A stretch of 64,000 nucleotides of DNA from Chloroflexaceae bacterium (lineage in GTDB: Bacteria > Chloroflexota > Chloroflexia > Chloroflexales > Chloroflexaceae): contig JANWYD010000011.1 in NCBI GenBank assembly GCA_025057155.1, positions 124,001 through 188,000 on the forward strand, read 5' to 3'. Under the pieces are notes generated by a model that was given only the letters and a program-made list of their open reading frames with translations, was not told the DNA's origin and did no database searches. The position numbers and the translations under genes were made by a program. Of this stretch, positions 44,725 to 55,906 are shown piece after piece. How positions within the stretch are numbered: the stretch's first letter is position 1; each line of letters starts with the position of its first letter.

Positions 44725-46359
44725 ATGGGGACAGCCATGGCGGTCAATGATCAACTGCAGTTCATGCCGCTCGATCTTGATACCTTTGCCGGAAGCGAGC
44801 GGTTCATGGCGGGCACGCGACTGGGCGCGGCGTTCAGCCAGGGCATGCGTTCATACCTGCGAGCAGCCTATGCAGAGGCGATAGAGCACTTCAAGGCGGC
44901 GCTCATCGCCGCCTATGTTGACGGCGAGGAGCAGGCCCAGATCTATGAGCGGGAACGCGCGATCATCTACCTCTATATCGGCAACGCGCTGGCCTTCCAA
45001 GAAGACTGGGAGGGCGCTCTGCGCGAGTACCTCGAAGCTGTCCAGACGGACTCGCAACTGGCCGAGGCGCACTACAATCTGGGGGTGGCCTTCGCGGCCC
45101 TGAACCAGATTGACCGGGCCATCGCTGCCTTCAAGGAGACGCTAGAGCACAACCCCAGGCTCTACGAGGCCCATTTCGCTCTGGGGCGCTGCTATCAGAA
45201 GATCGACGACGCCGGACGGGCCTACATCCATTACAACAGCGCATGTAACGCTCGCCCGCAGGCGGCTGAGCCGCGCTACTACATGGGCCTGATGCATCAG
45301 AGCCATGGCGCGCACGAACTGGCCCAGCGCTGCTTCGCCGAGGCTTTGCGCGTCGAACCGACCTTTGTCTCGCCCGATCCGGAGCCGGGTGACAGCGCTC
45401 TGGTCACCCGGAGCGAGGAAGAGGTCGCGCAGTGGTACTACCGGCTCAGCCACGCGCTCAAACAACAGAACTATGAGGAGGAGGCCGAGCGGATCTACCG
45501 GGCGCTGCTACAGTGGCGGCCCCAGGAATACCTGGCGCACTATCTGCTGGGCAACCTGCTGGCGCGCCAGCAGCGCTGGGATGAAGCGTTGGAGGAGTAT
45601 CGGCAGGTTCCGCCCGAGCACAGCCACTATGTTGACGCCCGGCTGCGCATGAGCGCGGTGCTGCGGCTGCGGAAACAGCCCCGCGAGGCCTACGAACTGC
45701 TCTTCGACTGCGCCCGGCTCTATCCGAACAGTGGGCGGCTCTTCTTGAGCATGGGCAAGCTACTCTACGATATGGGGCTGAACGGGCAGGCCACGCGCGC
45801 GTTCGAGCGCGCGGTGGAACTGCTGCCAAACGATGCGCAGGCGCACTACCTGCTGGGTTTCATGTATACCGTTCTCGGTCGGGAGCACTGGGCGCTGGCG
45901 GCCTGGCGCAAGGCCGTGGAACTGGCCCCCGACGCCCATTCGCTGCGTTACGATCTGGGCTACATGTACGTGCGCAGGGGGTTGTACAAACTCGCCGTCA
46001 CCGAGTTTCAGCACGTGCTCGACCACTGGCCAGACGATATTGAGACCACCTTCATGCTCGGGTTGTGTTACCGGGAGATTCTGGAACCCGACAAGGCCAT
46101 TCCGCTGTTCGAGAAGGTGTTGCGATCAAATCCGCGCCACGTTCAGGCCCTGTACTACCTGGGGGCCTGCTATCTGCAGATCGGCAACGCGCCGCTGGGC
46201 AAGGCCTATTTGCGGCGCTACGATCATCTGATGCGGCAGATGCCGGTGGTCGCTCGTCCCGCCATGCGTAGTCGGCGAACGACAGACAGCCCCGCCGGCG
46301 CGACACACCAGCCGCCTGGCGGCAGGGTGCGCGAGTCCTCGGCGAATGGGGTGCGTTGA
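44725..46359 (+). CDS. Tetratricopeptide-repeat protein
   Basis: A 544-residue soluble protein of about 12 tandem TPR units from about residue 35 to 505. Clear examples are AEAHYNLGVAFAALNQIDRAIAAFKETLEHNP and AQAHYLLGFMYTVLGREHWALAAWRKAVELAP. The C-terminal tail (about 510-544) is disordered. There is no signal peptide or enzyme motif. It is a scaffold, perhaps for the signalling proteins on both sides, which also use TPRs (CheR). A second ATG at 44737 is possible. Confidence 0.9.
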   Translation: MGTAMAVNDQLQFMPLDLDTFAGSERFMAGTRLGAAFSQGMRSYLRAAYAEAIEHFKAALIAAYVDGEEQAQIYERERAIIYLYIGNALAFQEDWEGALREYLEAVQTDSQLAEAHYNLGVAFAALNQIDRAIAAFKETLEHNPRLYEAHFALGRCYQKIDDAGRAYIHYNSACNARPQAAEPRYYMGLMHQSHGAHELAQRCFAEALRVEPTFVSPDPEPGDSALVTRSEEEVAQWYYRLSHALKQQNYEEEAERIYRALLQWRPQEYLAHYLLGNLLARQQRWDEALEEYRQVPPEHSHYVDARLRMSAVLRLRKQPREAYELLFDCARLYPNSGRLFLSMGKLLYDMGLNGQATRAFERAVELLPNDAQAHYLLGFMYTVLGREHWALAAWRKAVELAPDAHSLRYDLGYMYVRRGLYKLAVTEFQHVLDHWPDDIETTFMLGLCYREILEPDKAIPLFEKVLRSNPRHVQALYYLGACYLQIGNAPLGKAYLRRYDHLMRQMPVVARPAMRSRRTTDSPAGATHQPPGGRVRESSANGVR

Positions 46360-46449
46360 CCTGCGCTCGTCGGTGTTATGCCCTGGTGACAACTCCGGCG
46401 TACAATGAGCCGCAGACGGATGTCCATAGCGTACCGAACGAGGTCGGAC

Positions 46450-46875
46450 ATGGAGCGTGTCGAGCTCAACATCCCTTCGAACCCCATTTTCGAGCGGGTG
46501 GTGCGTGCCAGCGCCGCAGAAGTAGGCAACGCGATCGGGTTTTCGGAGGAGCGAGTTGAGGATCTGAAGCTCGCCATTAGTGAGGCGGTAAACAATGCCA
46601 TTGATCACGGCAATCGGCGTGAAGCGGGAAAACTGGTTGCCGTGGTCTTCGAGATTGATGGTGAGAAACTGGAAATACGGATCAGCGATCAGGGAAGCGG
46701 GCTCGAGCGCTTCGACCCTTCACGGCGAGTGATTGACGAGCAAAGTCTTGAGAGCGGTCATCTGCGCGGGTTTGGGATGTATCTGATCAGCGAGCTGGTA
46801 GATCACCTGGAAGTGAGCACATCACACCGCGGTACGGTGCTTACCCTGCGGCTCTATCGGAGGGAGGAGCCATGA
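46450..46875 (+). CDS. RsbW-type anti-sigma/serine kinase
   Basis: A 141-residue GHKL ATPase with N-box SEAVNNAIDHGN (49-60), G1 DQGSGL and G2 GHLRGFGMYLISELVD. Such proteins bind and inhibit a sigma factor or other target and phosphorylate the cognate STAS antagonist. The start at ATG 46450 fits the family N-terminus (VELNIPSNP). It overlaps the STAS gene by 4 bp (ATGA). No sigma factor gene is nearby, so the target may be a non-sigma partner. Confidence 0.92.
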   Translation: MERVELNIPSNPIFERVVRASAAEVGNAIGFSEERVEDLKLAISEAVNNAIDHGNRREAGKLVAVVFEIDGEKLEIRISDQGSGLERFDPSRRVIDEQSLESGHLRGFGMYLISELVDHLEVSTSHRGTVLTLRLYRREEP

Positions 46876-47198
46876 GCGACATCATCCTGCGGGAGGAGTT
46901 CGGCGACGTCGCCATCCTACACATCGTCAGCACCAGCGTCGACGCAATCTCCGCCGCGGCAATCGCTGCGGAATGCCAGGAGATGCGCCCGGTAACTGTA
47001 CTTGATTTCAGCGAAGTGTCATTTATCAACTCGGCTGGAATCTCAGCCCTCCTCAAGTTTGTGGTGACGGCGCGGAAATCAGGTTTCAAACTCTTCGCCA
47101 TGAACGTAAGCCCACACCATCAGAAAATCTTTAAAATGGTTGAGATGTCGCGCTTCATGCCTATTATTGAGGCCCACGAACTGGCGGCGTATCGCTAG
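46872..47198 (+). CDS. STAS-domain anti-anti-sigma factor
   Basis: A 108-residue RsbV/SpoIIAA-like protein. The segment VTVLDFSEVSFINSAGISALLKFV carries the phosphorylatable serine in INSAGIS. Unphosphorylated, it would bind the RsbW-type kinase encoded just upstream. Phosphorylated, it would be reset by the PP2C phosphatase at 43322-44431. Translation is coupled to the kinase by overlap. Confidence 0.93.
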   Translation: MSDIILREEFGDVAILHIVSTSVDAISAAAIAAECQEMRPVTVLDFSEVSFINSAGISALLKFVVTARKSGFKLFAMNVSPHHQKIFKMVEMSRFMPIIEAHELAAYR

Positions 47199-47221
47199 CA
47201 GGCCGGAGTCGACGTCTTGAG

Positions 47222-47252
47222 GACCTTGCAGGTCGTACAGACCTGTGAGGTC
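47222..47252 (+). terminator. Intrinsic terminator after the STAS gene
   Basis: GACCT..CAGGTC pairs with GACCTG..AGGTC around GTACA, followed by TTTCTATT. It is one of the few hairpins here with a T-rich tail. Confidence 0.6.
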
Positions 47253-47279
47253 TTTCTATTCCTCTCCCCTGGCGTGTGG

Positions 47280-47370
47280 TATAGTAACCGACATGGCGCG
47301 TCTGCCCGTTGGCGCCGCGAACAGTTGCAAGAAGCGGGCATTGTGCCGTTCATATTGCTGTGTCATGTGA
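47280..47370 (+). other. -10 followed by possible leaderless 25-codon ORF
   Basis: TATAGT (47280-47285) lies seven bases before an ATG at 47293. The ORF 47293-47370 encodes 25 residues with four cysteines (MARLPVGAANSCKKRALC...). It ends 16 bp before the response-regulator start and in another frame. It may be a leader peptide, or simply the 5' leader of the regulator. Confidence 0.35.
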
Positions 47371-47386
47371 TCAAAGCGAGGCTAGC

Positions 47387-47761
47387 GTGTCGCCAACGGT
47401 GATGATTGTGGAAGACGATCCCTCAACCAGGCGCCTCTACCGGTTTCTGCTCGCCAACAGCGGTTATACCGTCGTTGAGGCCGAGGATGGCATCGTCGCG
47501 CTTGAGCGTCTCCAGAACACAGCAGTTGATGTTATCATCACTGACATGAACATGCCTCGCATGGGGGGGATAGAGCTGGTTCGTGCCTTGCGCCAGAACC
47601 ACTCGGACATCTATGTGATCATGGTCACCGCATTTGGCACGCCTGATACCGAGAAGAACGCCTACCGCGCGGGGGTCAACGAATACCTCACCAAGCCCTT
47701 TGAATTTGAGGAGCTCGAGCGTCGCGTCAAGGACTTTTTTGCCCGTCGCGCGGGCGCGTAG
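47387..47761 (+). CDS. Single-domain response regulator
   Basis: A 124-residue receiver domain: acid pair in VMIVEDDPS, phospho-Asp in VIITDMNMPRMGG, the conserved Thr in VTAFGT and Lys in YLTKPFEFEEL. There is no output domain. The GTG start at 47387 has GCGAGG upstream. An in-frame ATG at 47402 would remove part of the first strand. It probably receives phosphate from the CheA hybrid or another kinase. Confidence 0.9.
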   Translation: MSPTVMIVEDDPSTRRLYRFLLANSGYTVVEAEDGIVALERLQNTAVDVIITDMNMPRMGGIELVRALRQNHSDIYVIMVTAFGTPDTEKNAYRAGVNEYLTKPFEFEELERRVKDFFARRAGA

Positions 47762-47877
47762 GGCGCCGGCGCTTGCACTCCGAGCGCGACACGTCGAGAC
47801 GAGGTCCATGTCGCGCTGATGTTCGGGCATCCCGCCCGCATCGTGTTCCCCTTCGCTTCCAGTCCTCTCCTTTAGTT

Positions 47878-47906
47878 GTTCAGATTTACCGCAGAGCACG
47901 CAGAGG
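47878..47906 (+). repeat. Dispersed repeat, family R1 partial copy 3
   Basis: GTTCAGATTTACCGCAGAGC then ACGCAGAGG, the left end of R1 only. The rest of the element is absent or decayed. Confidence 0.6.
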
Positions 47907-47951
47907 CGCCCGAAAGACGGGCTTTTTACGACCCGCTGCAGTGAATGCATA

Positions 47952-48024
47952 ATTGCCCGGCGGCTGAAGCCGCGGGCTGCCGATGCGAAGCCCGCCTGCG
48001 CGGGCTATACTGGCTTTATTTCTT
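47952..48024 (+). repeat. Paired-hairpin repeat, family R2 copy 2
   Basis: GCGGCTGAAGCCGCGGGCT and AGCCCGCCTGCGCGGGCT hairpins in tandem, ending CTTTATTTCTT. Nearly identical to 14995-15068 but inverted. Confidence 0.75.
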
Positions 48025-48263
48025 GACCATCAAATGTGCGGCAACCATGAACACGCTTCTCCTTACCAATCACCGCCAGGCAGGTGTGATGATGACGAAA
48101 CTGTCATAAACTTCGCCTTCGGTGTAGTCGAAACGACAACTGCCCCTACTATGCTGCATGTTATAAGAGCGCCCCGGCAAAGACCAGTCGGGTTGCGCCC
48201 GTGTGGCCACAGCGTTTCACGCAGCCGCCGTTGTCTCTGGCGACCTGATTAAGGAGAGAGTGT

Positions 48264-49787
48264 ATGGCTGATGTGTTGCTGGCGCCAGACGCCATTGTCG
48301 CCCGGCCGCGCCTGCTGGTGGTCGAGGACGACGTCCACGTTCGCACCTTCTGCCAGCGGTTGCTCCGCACCAAGTATATCGTTGAAACCGCCGAGCACGG
48401 AGGGCAGGCGATCGAGTTGCTCCAGCACCAGCCCTACGACCTGGCGCTGGTTGATCTCGATATGCCCGTGATGGACGGCATCGCGCTACTGGAGCACATC
48501 CGTCAGCGCCACGCTGAAACTGACGTAGTGGTGTTCACTGCCTATGCCAGCGTTGACTCGGCGCGTCAGGCCCTGAAGCTCGGTGCGCTTGACTACCTCT
48601 CGAAACCGGTCGAAGCGGAGAACCTGGAGCGCACGGTGCGCTCGGCGCTGGAACTGCGACGCATACGGCAGGAAAAAGAACGGCTCTCAGATCTGGTTTT
48701 TATGTACCAGTTCAGCCAGTTGATCGCCACCTCTCTAGATGTCGAGACCCAGGCCGTCCAGATCGCCGAATTTCTTGGGCAGCGCTTCCTGCCCGAATCG
48801 CTGGCCCTCTCGCTCCTCTGCCCTGAGAGTCAGACCCTGCGCCTGCTGGCGGCGCGTTCGAGCCGGAGGGAAGAGTCAAGGGAGCGAGCGGTGGCCCTGG
48901 ACGCGGACTGCGATGCGACGGCATTGCAGGCGGCCCATCTGGCATTGAGCGCGCATCGTGGGAGCGAGGGTGACGACCGTTTCGCGGGAGTGGTACTGCG
49001 GAGCCATGATCGCCCGATAGGCTTTCTGCATCTGACCCGGCGCTCCGAGCAGCCGCCCTTCGATGCCGCTGAGCGCCGCCTGTTGAGCATCTTCGCCGGG
49101 CAGGTGGCGGCTTCGCTGGACAATGCGCGGCTGTATCAGGCGCTCAGGGATCAGAACTGGCAGACCATCGCGGCGCTGGCCGAGGCGATCGAGGCCCGCG
49201 ACGCGCACACCTTCGGCCACTCGCGGCAGGTGACGCGCTACGCCGTGCGACTGGCCGAGGAAGTGGGCCTGTCCGCCGATCGGCTGGAGGTGCTGACCTA
49301 CGCCGGCCTGCTCCACGATGTGGGAAAGATCGGCATTCGGGACCAGATTCTGCTGAAGCCGGGGCGGCTCGACAATGAGGAGTTTGCGGTGATGCAGCAG
49401 CATCCGCGCATCGGGGTGCGGATCATCGAGCGCGTGAGCGGCCTGCGCGCGGTGCTGCCCATCATCGAGAGCCATCACGAGCGCTACGACGGCAGCGGGT
49501 ATCCGCAGGGTCTGGCCGGCGAGGACATTCCGCTGGAGGCGCGCATTCTGGCCATTGCCGACGCATTCGAAGCGATGACCGCCGATCGGGCCTACCGGCC
49601 AGCGATGGCTCCTGAGCAGGCGCTTGAGGTTTTGCTGCGCGGTCGCGGGAGCGCCTGGGACCCTCACCTGGTTGAGCGCTTTGTGGAGATCTACCGGCGT
49701 GAAGGAGAGCGCCTGCGGGTTGAGGGACTGGTGCCGCAACTGCCGATTTCAGCGGCGCCTTCAGAGACGGCGCTAATACCACGCTGA
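48264..49787 (+). CDS. REC-GAF-HD-GYP cyclic di-GMP phosphodiesterase
   Basis: A 507-residue response regulator. The receiver (about 15-130) has phospho-Asp D64 (VDLDMPVMDG) and SKP lysine. A coiled linker is followed by a GAF domain (about 150-290), then an HD-GYP domain (about 298-490) with H351-D352 (LLHDVGKIG), HHERYDGSGYP (404-414) and the DAFEAMTADRAYR helix. HD-GYP enzymes hydrolyse cyclic di-GMP. It ends the chemosensory cluster and gives it a c-di-GMP output. The ATG has AAGGAGAG upstream. Confidence 0.94.
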   Translation: MADVLLAPDAIVARPRLLVVEDDVHVRTFCQRLLRTKYIVETAEHGGQAIELLQHQPYDLALVDLDMPVMDGIALLEHIRQRHAETDVVVFTAYASVDSARQALKLGALDYLSKPVEAENLERTVRSALELRRIRQEKERLSDLVFMYQFSQLIATSLDVETQAVQIAEFLGQRFLPESLALSLLCPESQTLRLLAARSSRREESRERAVALDADCDATALQAAHLALSAHRGSEGDDRFAGVVLRSHDRPIGFLHLTRRSEQPPFDAAERRLLSIFAGQVAASLDNARLYQALRDQNWQTIAALAEAIEARDAHTFGHSRQVTRYAVRLAEEVGLSADRLEVLTYAGLLHDVGKIGIRDQILLKPGRLDNEEFAVMQQHPRIGVRIIERVSGLRAVLPIIESHHERYDGSGYPQGLAGEDIPLEARILAIADAFEAMTADRAYRPAMAPEQALEVLLRGRGSAWDPHLVERFVEIYRREGERLRVEGLVPQLPISAAPSETALIPR

Positions 49788-49866
49788 ACGTGGGGAAACG
49801 GGGTTTCCTCACAGCCCTGTGGTCACAGAGAGCCGTGCCCCGCCTCCTCTCCTTTTCCTTTATGGA

Positions 49867-49891
49867 CCTGGGGAAATCAGGTTTCCCCAGG
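49867..49891. terminator. Palindrome between convergent genes
   Basis: CCTGGGGAAA and TTTCCCCAGG around TCAGG, between the HD-GYP gene (+) and gyrA (-). It is related to the palindrome at 15691-15711. Confidence 0.45.
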
Positions 49892-49966
49892 CCCCCGCCA
49901 CTGGGGGAAACGGGAGGGCTGTTCCGTTCAACGCCCTCCCGTTGAAGAACGCACCCAGCACAGCAT

Positions 49967-52432
<2,466 letters not shown>

Positions 52433-52474
52433 GTGGTTCTCCAGCGCGTTGGAATGCGGTAAATGCCGTCTTGT

Positions 52475-52503
52475 ATTGTACCCGATCCGGGGGCGCTTGT
52501 CGA
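52475..52503 (-). promoter_or_regulatory. Promoter of gyrA
   Basis: TCGACA (52498-52503), exactly 17 bp, and TACAAT (52475-52480) on the minus strand. The leader is about 35 nt. Confidence 0.6.
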
Positions 52504-53224
52504 ATGAGGTTCTACTGCCGGAGAAGAAGGATGCCGCCATTCCTCCCGGATAAGGGCGGCGTGAGCCGGCAGGCGAGGCGAGGGGGCCGGTAAAAATTGC
52601 AAATGCCAGATATTGTTTGGCCGCATTTATGTTGCGTGGAAAACTGTCAACGCAAACGCGAATACATGCGGTTTCATGGTTGTTGTTTTTGAGCTTGATT
52701 CCGCTTCAGCAAGGCATTACGATGTGTCAGGGCTTGCAGCGACAACAGCCGTTCCTCTACTGAATCCTCTCAGGATAATACTCGAGATTACGCTGAAGTT
52801 ATCTGCTGCCAAAACTTCCTTGAATACTCGTTCCACCGCATGACATTTCAGACAACTATTCGAGGAAGACGCCCGCGGTTGCACCCTCCGCGCCCTTTCT
52901 GTTTCCTCGATAGCGGTAGACAGTGCCGGTCCGGTCAGAATGCGCGCTCGCCGCAGAGCGAACCTGCGTTCGGTCCACGAGCGCGTCTCTCCGCACGCTT
53001 CATCCGGCGTGACCGTCGTTTGTTGCCCGCTGCGCCGCGCGCAGCCGCGTAGGAAAGGAGATCCCGGTTTTCCTTGAGTTTGCATCAGGCGTACCGTTCA
53101 TCGCAGCGGTTCGGGCGGATCGCAACGGCCGATGTTCTTTCCTGAAGTCGCGCGTTCGTACACGGCTCCTTCGACAGACAACCACATCGAGACGTACAGG
53201 CTGGTTCAACAAAGGGGGACTACA
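52504..53224. other. Gene-free gap with a low-GC island
   Basis: About 720 bp between divergent gyrA and a secreted-protein gene. From about 52590 to 52860 the base composition falls well below the surroundings (many A/T runs) and no convincing ORF is present. The last 150 bp probably carry the promoter of the secreted-protein gene, not identified. Confidence 0.5.
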
Positions 53225-54919
53225 ATGCAGCACCGGAACCGACTCAAGCAAAGGCTGTTCGTGTGGACGACGCTTCTCGTGGTCGCGGCTCTGGGGATGA
53301 TAGCCGTTCCAGGCGCGCCGTTCGGGGCGACCGGTGGCGGTACGAAGGTCGTGCGTGGGCAGGAGTTGAGCCAGCTCAGGCGAGTATTCGTGCCGCTTCT
53401 CAAGAGGGAGATGGAGGCGCAGACCGGATTGGTCAACTCTTCGCAGAGCAACGTTATCAGCACCCCGTCGGGCGTGAGGATGACAGTGCTGGCGGGAACG
53501 GTGCCGCAGCAGACGGGCGGCGCCGAGGGGACGACGACCTTTTCGATCGAGTCAGGCGTCACGCCACCTGCGCCACTGCCAGCGGGAGTGCAACTGATAA
53601 GCCCCATCGTCAAACTGGGTCCTGAAGGGTTTACCTTTGCCAACACGGTGGCGGTGAACATTCCGCTGCCATCGGCGGCTGACCCCTCGCGCCTGCGGCT
53701 GCTGCGCTACGCGCCGGACACCGGCACATGGATCCAGTACCCGCTGGGCCTTGAGGGCAACTCGGTGAACTTTGCCGGCTATGACCTGGGCTACGTCGCG
53801 CTGGTCCTGGCGCCGCAGACGACGGCAGGAGAGGATGGGTCGCTGGCGGGGGCGGAGGCCGTGATGAACAGTAGCGGGAACGAGGCGGACTTCCCGGCGA
53901 TTGTCCCTCCGCCCGAAGCGCCGCTGCCGACCGATGAGGTTCCCCCGCAGGCGGTGGATGGCGAACCGGTGAAGGAGGTCGAAAAGGCGGCGGATGAGCC
54001 GGCTGTGGTGGCTCCTGCCCAATCGGCGCCGCTGGCGTGGGTGTCGGGCGGCGTGCGCTGGAACCGCACCAGTTGCCCGCCGCCATATGACAGTCTGCAG
54101 TGCTGGTACAACTTCTCGATTATCAGTTCGACCGCGACGCCCAATTCACCGCTTATCTACAACTCGAGTTGCACGCAAACAGGCGGGGCGTTGCGGTGCA
54201 TCGTGATGCGCACCGGGTCGGATGCGGGCGGCGCCTGGCCGAGATGCTACCATAGCGTCACGCGTGATGACGGCGACCCGGATTTTTATGGTCCCAGCAG
54301 CAACTACTGCGTCTTCCAGTTGCCGCGGGGGACGTACCAGTTCTGTGTCGAGGCCTGGGAAGCGCCGATGGTGATTCCGGGTCCGCGGCAGTTGAAACGA
54401 TGGACATACTCGCGGCCGGCGCGGGCCAACGTAGATCGGCCAATGTACCGGAACGTGCCCTCGTTTGACGCGCCGTGGATCGGCACGCGACCGATCGTGC
54501 TGGATCCCGGCGGGACGTGGGAGCAGTCGGCGGCCTGTCCGAGGCCGGCGCCGACGATCCCGGTGGGCACCGGCGAGTTGCAGGCGACGCTGTCCTGGGT
54601 CAATACATCTACACGGGCCACCGATCTGGACCTGCACCTGTACGGTCCTGGCGGGCTGCATATTTATTACGCCAACCGGGGGCCGCAGAACAACCTGCGC
54701 CTGGACCGCGACTGGATGCGCGAGCTGGGCAATGCGACCGAGAACATCTACAGCGTCGGCTCGCCCATCCCAAGCGGAGACTACCGGCTCACGGTGCGGC
54801 TCTTTAGCGGCGCGCCGACGAGCTACTCTGTGCGCTTCCTCTTCCGTGGCTCGGTACGCAGTTACACGAACTCGATCAGCAGTGGTGAGCAGGAGATCCT
54901 AAGGTTCACCGTTCCATAG
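53225..54919 (+). CDS. Secreted ZU5/PPC-like beta-domain protein
   Basis: A 564-residue exported protein. The signal peptide (about 1-33) is LKQRLFVWTTLLVVAALGMIAVPGAP. A ZU5-like beta domain (about 75-205) contains GVRMTVLAGTVPQQTGG and FTFANTVAVNIPLPSAADPSRLRLLRY. An acidic Pro/Glu linker (about 205-275) follows, then a Cys-containing middle region (about 275-440). The C-terminal beta sandwich (about 455-564) resembles pre-peptidase C-terminal domains (TDLDLHLYGPGG ... SGDYRLTVRLFSGAPTSYSVRF). No catalytic motif is seen, so it is probably a surface or matrix protein. ATG 53225 has AGGGGG upstream. Confidence 0.85.
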   Translation: MQHRNRLKQRLFVWTTLLVVAALGMIAVPGAPFGATGGGTKVVRGQELSQLRRVFVPLLKREMEAQTGLVNSSQSNVISTPSGVRMTVLAGTVPQQTGGAEGTTTFSIESGVTPPAPLPAGVQLISPIVKLGPEGFTFANTVAVNIPLPSAADPSRLRLLRYAPDTGTWIQYPLGLEGNSVNFAGYDLGYVALVLAPQTTAGEDGSLAGAEAVMNSSGNEADFPAIVPPPEAPLPTDEVPPQAVDGEPVKEVEKAADEPAVVAPAQSAPLAWVSGGVRWNRTSCPPPYDSLQCWYNFSIISSTATPNSPLIYNSSCTQTGGALRCIVMRTGSDAGGAWPRCYHSVTRDDGDPDFYGPSSNYCVFQLPRGTYQFCVEAWEAPMVIPGPRQLKRWTYSRPARANVDRPMYRNVPSFDAPWIGTRPIVLDPGGTWEQSAACPRPAPTIPVGTGELQATLSWVNTSTRATDLDLHLYGPGGLHIYYANRGPQNNLRLDRDWMRELGNATENIYSVGSPIPSGDYRLTVRLFSGAPTSYSVRFLFRGSVRSYTNSISSGEQEILRFTVP

Positions 54920-55096
54920 CTTGCTAAGTAGAGGGGTCGCAGGGAGGGAAAAACCTTCCCTGCAACCTGCGTTCCTCGCCCGGTTGGAAGAGGGCGGAGA
55001 AACCTGGTTTTCCCGCTCCCGTTCCTGCAGGGATGCTCTGGGAGGGTGCAACCCTCGCAGACCGTTATCGGATGACCTGCGTATCCGGCCAGGCGC

Positions 55097-55807
55097 TTAG
55101 TCCAGACCGCGCACGGCGACGGGGCCAAAGTCGAGGAAGTCAGCCGAGGTAAGCTGGTAGTAGACGCCGTCAACGCGACCGTTGACGGCGTTTTCGTGAT
55201 CCTGGCGGCGGTGGAGATGGCCGTAGACGCAGGCGCGCACGCCAGGACTGGCATTGATGCGCTGGCTAAAGGCGGTGGGCTGCCGATTCACAAACGGCGG
55301 ATAATGGAGCATCACAATGATCGGTCGGGCCTGCGCGGCCAGGGTGGCGGCATGCGCCAGGGCGCGCTCCAGCATGCCCAGTTCGCGCTGATAGATGCGG
55401 TCGTCGGTGGCGGGGGCGTAGCCGGGAGTTTCGGGGGTGATCCAGCCGCGGGTGCCGCACACGACGGCCTCGCCGAGGTCGCAGGCATCGGCGCCCAGGA
55501 GGGTCAGGCTGGGCGGCAGGCGGGAGCGGAGGGGTCTGACGTTGCGGGGGCACCAGTAATCGTGGTTGCCGCGAATGAGCACCTTGTGACCGGGCAGGGC
55601 GTCGAGCCAGCGCAGATCCTCCAGCGCCTCAGGGAACTTCATAGCCCAGGAGATGTCTCCGGCAACGAGCACATGATCGTCGGGGGCGACACGGGCGAGC
55701 CAGTTGGCGGCAATGCGCGTCGCGTGGTCCTTCCACTGCGGGCCGAAGATATCCATCGGCTTCGGCTGAGCGTGGGAGAGATGGAGGTCGGAGATGGTCC
55801 AGATCAT
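55097..55807 (-). CDS. Calcineurin-like metallophosphoesterase
   Basis: A 236-residue phosphoesterase of the two-metal family. Metal ligands are in WTISDLHLSHA, VAGDISWAM, IRGNHDYW, MLHYPPF and VYGHLH. The substrate is not predictable. A TACAAT at 55815-55820 (minus strand) lies seven bases before ATG 55807, so the mRNA is probably leaderless and 55807 the true start. An ATG at 55816 would overlap the -10 element. Confidence 0.9.
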   Translation of the reverse strand: MIWTISDLHLSHAQPKPMDIFGPQWKDHATRIAANWLARVAPDDHVLVAGDISWAMKFPEALEDLRWLDALPGHKVLIRGNHDYWCPRNVRPLRSRLPPSLTLLGADACDLGEAVVCGTRGWITPETPGYAPATDDRIYQRELGMLERALAHAATLAAQARPIIVMLHYPPFVNRQPTAFSQRINASPGVRACVYGHLHRRQDHENAVNGRVDGVYYQLTSADFLDFGPVAVRGLD

Positions 55808-55893
55808 GACAGGCATTGTAGCATGGCGCAGCCCGGAGGGTTGCGCGACTTTTCTATCACGTCCGATTCATAAGCGATCCGCAGGATTGGCTG

Positions 55894-55899
55894 TATAAT
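55894..55899 (+). promoter_or_regulatory. -10 element of the glycosyltransferase operon (leaderless)
   Basis: A perfect TATAAT that overlaps the first in-frame ATG (55898) and lies seven bases before the next (55907). Confidence 0.5.
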
Positions 55900-55906
55900 G
55901 CCTCAG

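Larger units (their letters stand above)
47762..48263 (+). other. Repeat-bearing gap without genes
   Basis: Holds a partial R1 repeat and a full R2 repeat, then about 230 bp of lower-GC sequence that probably includes the promoter of the HD-GYP gene (no good -35/-10 pair found). Confidence 0.5.
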
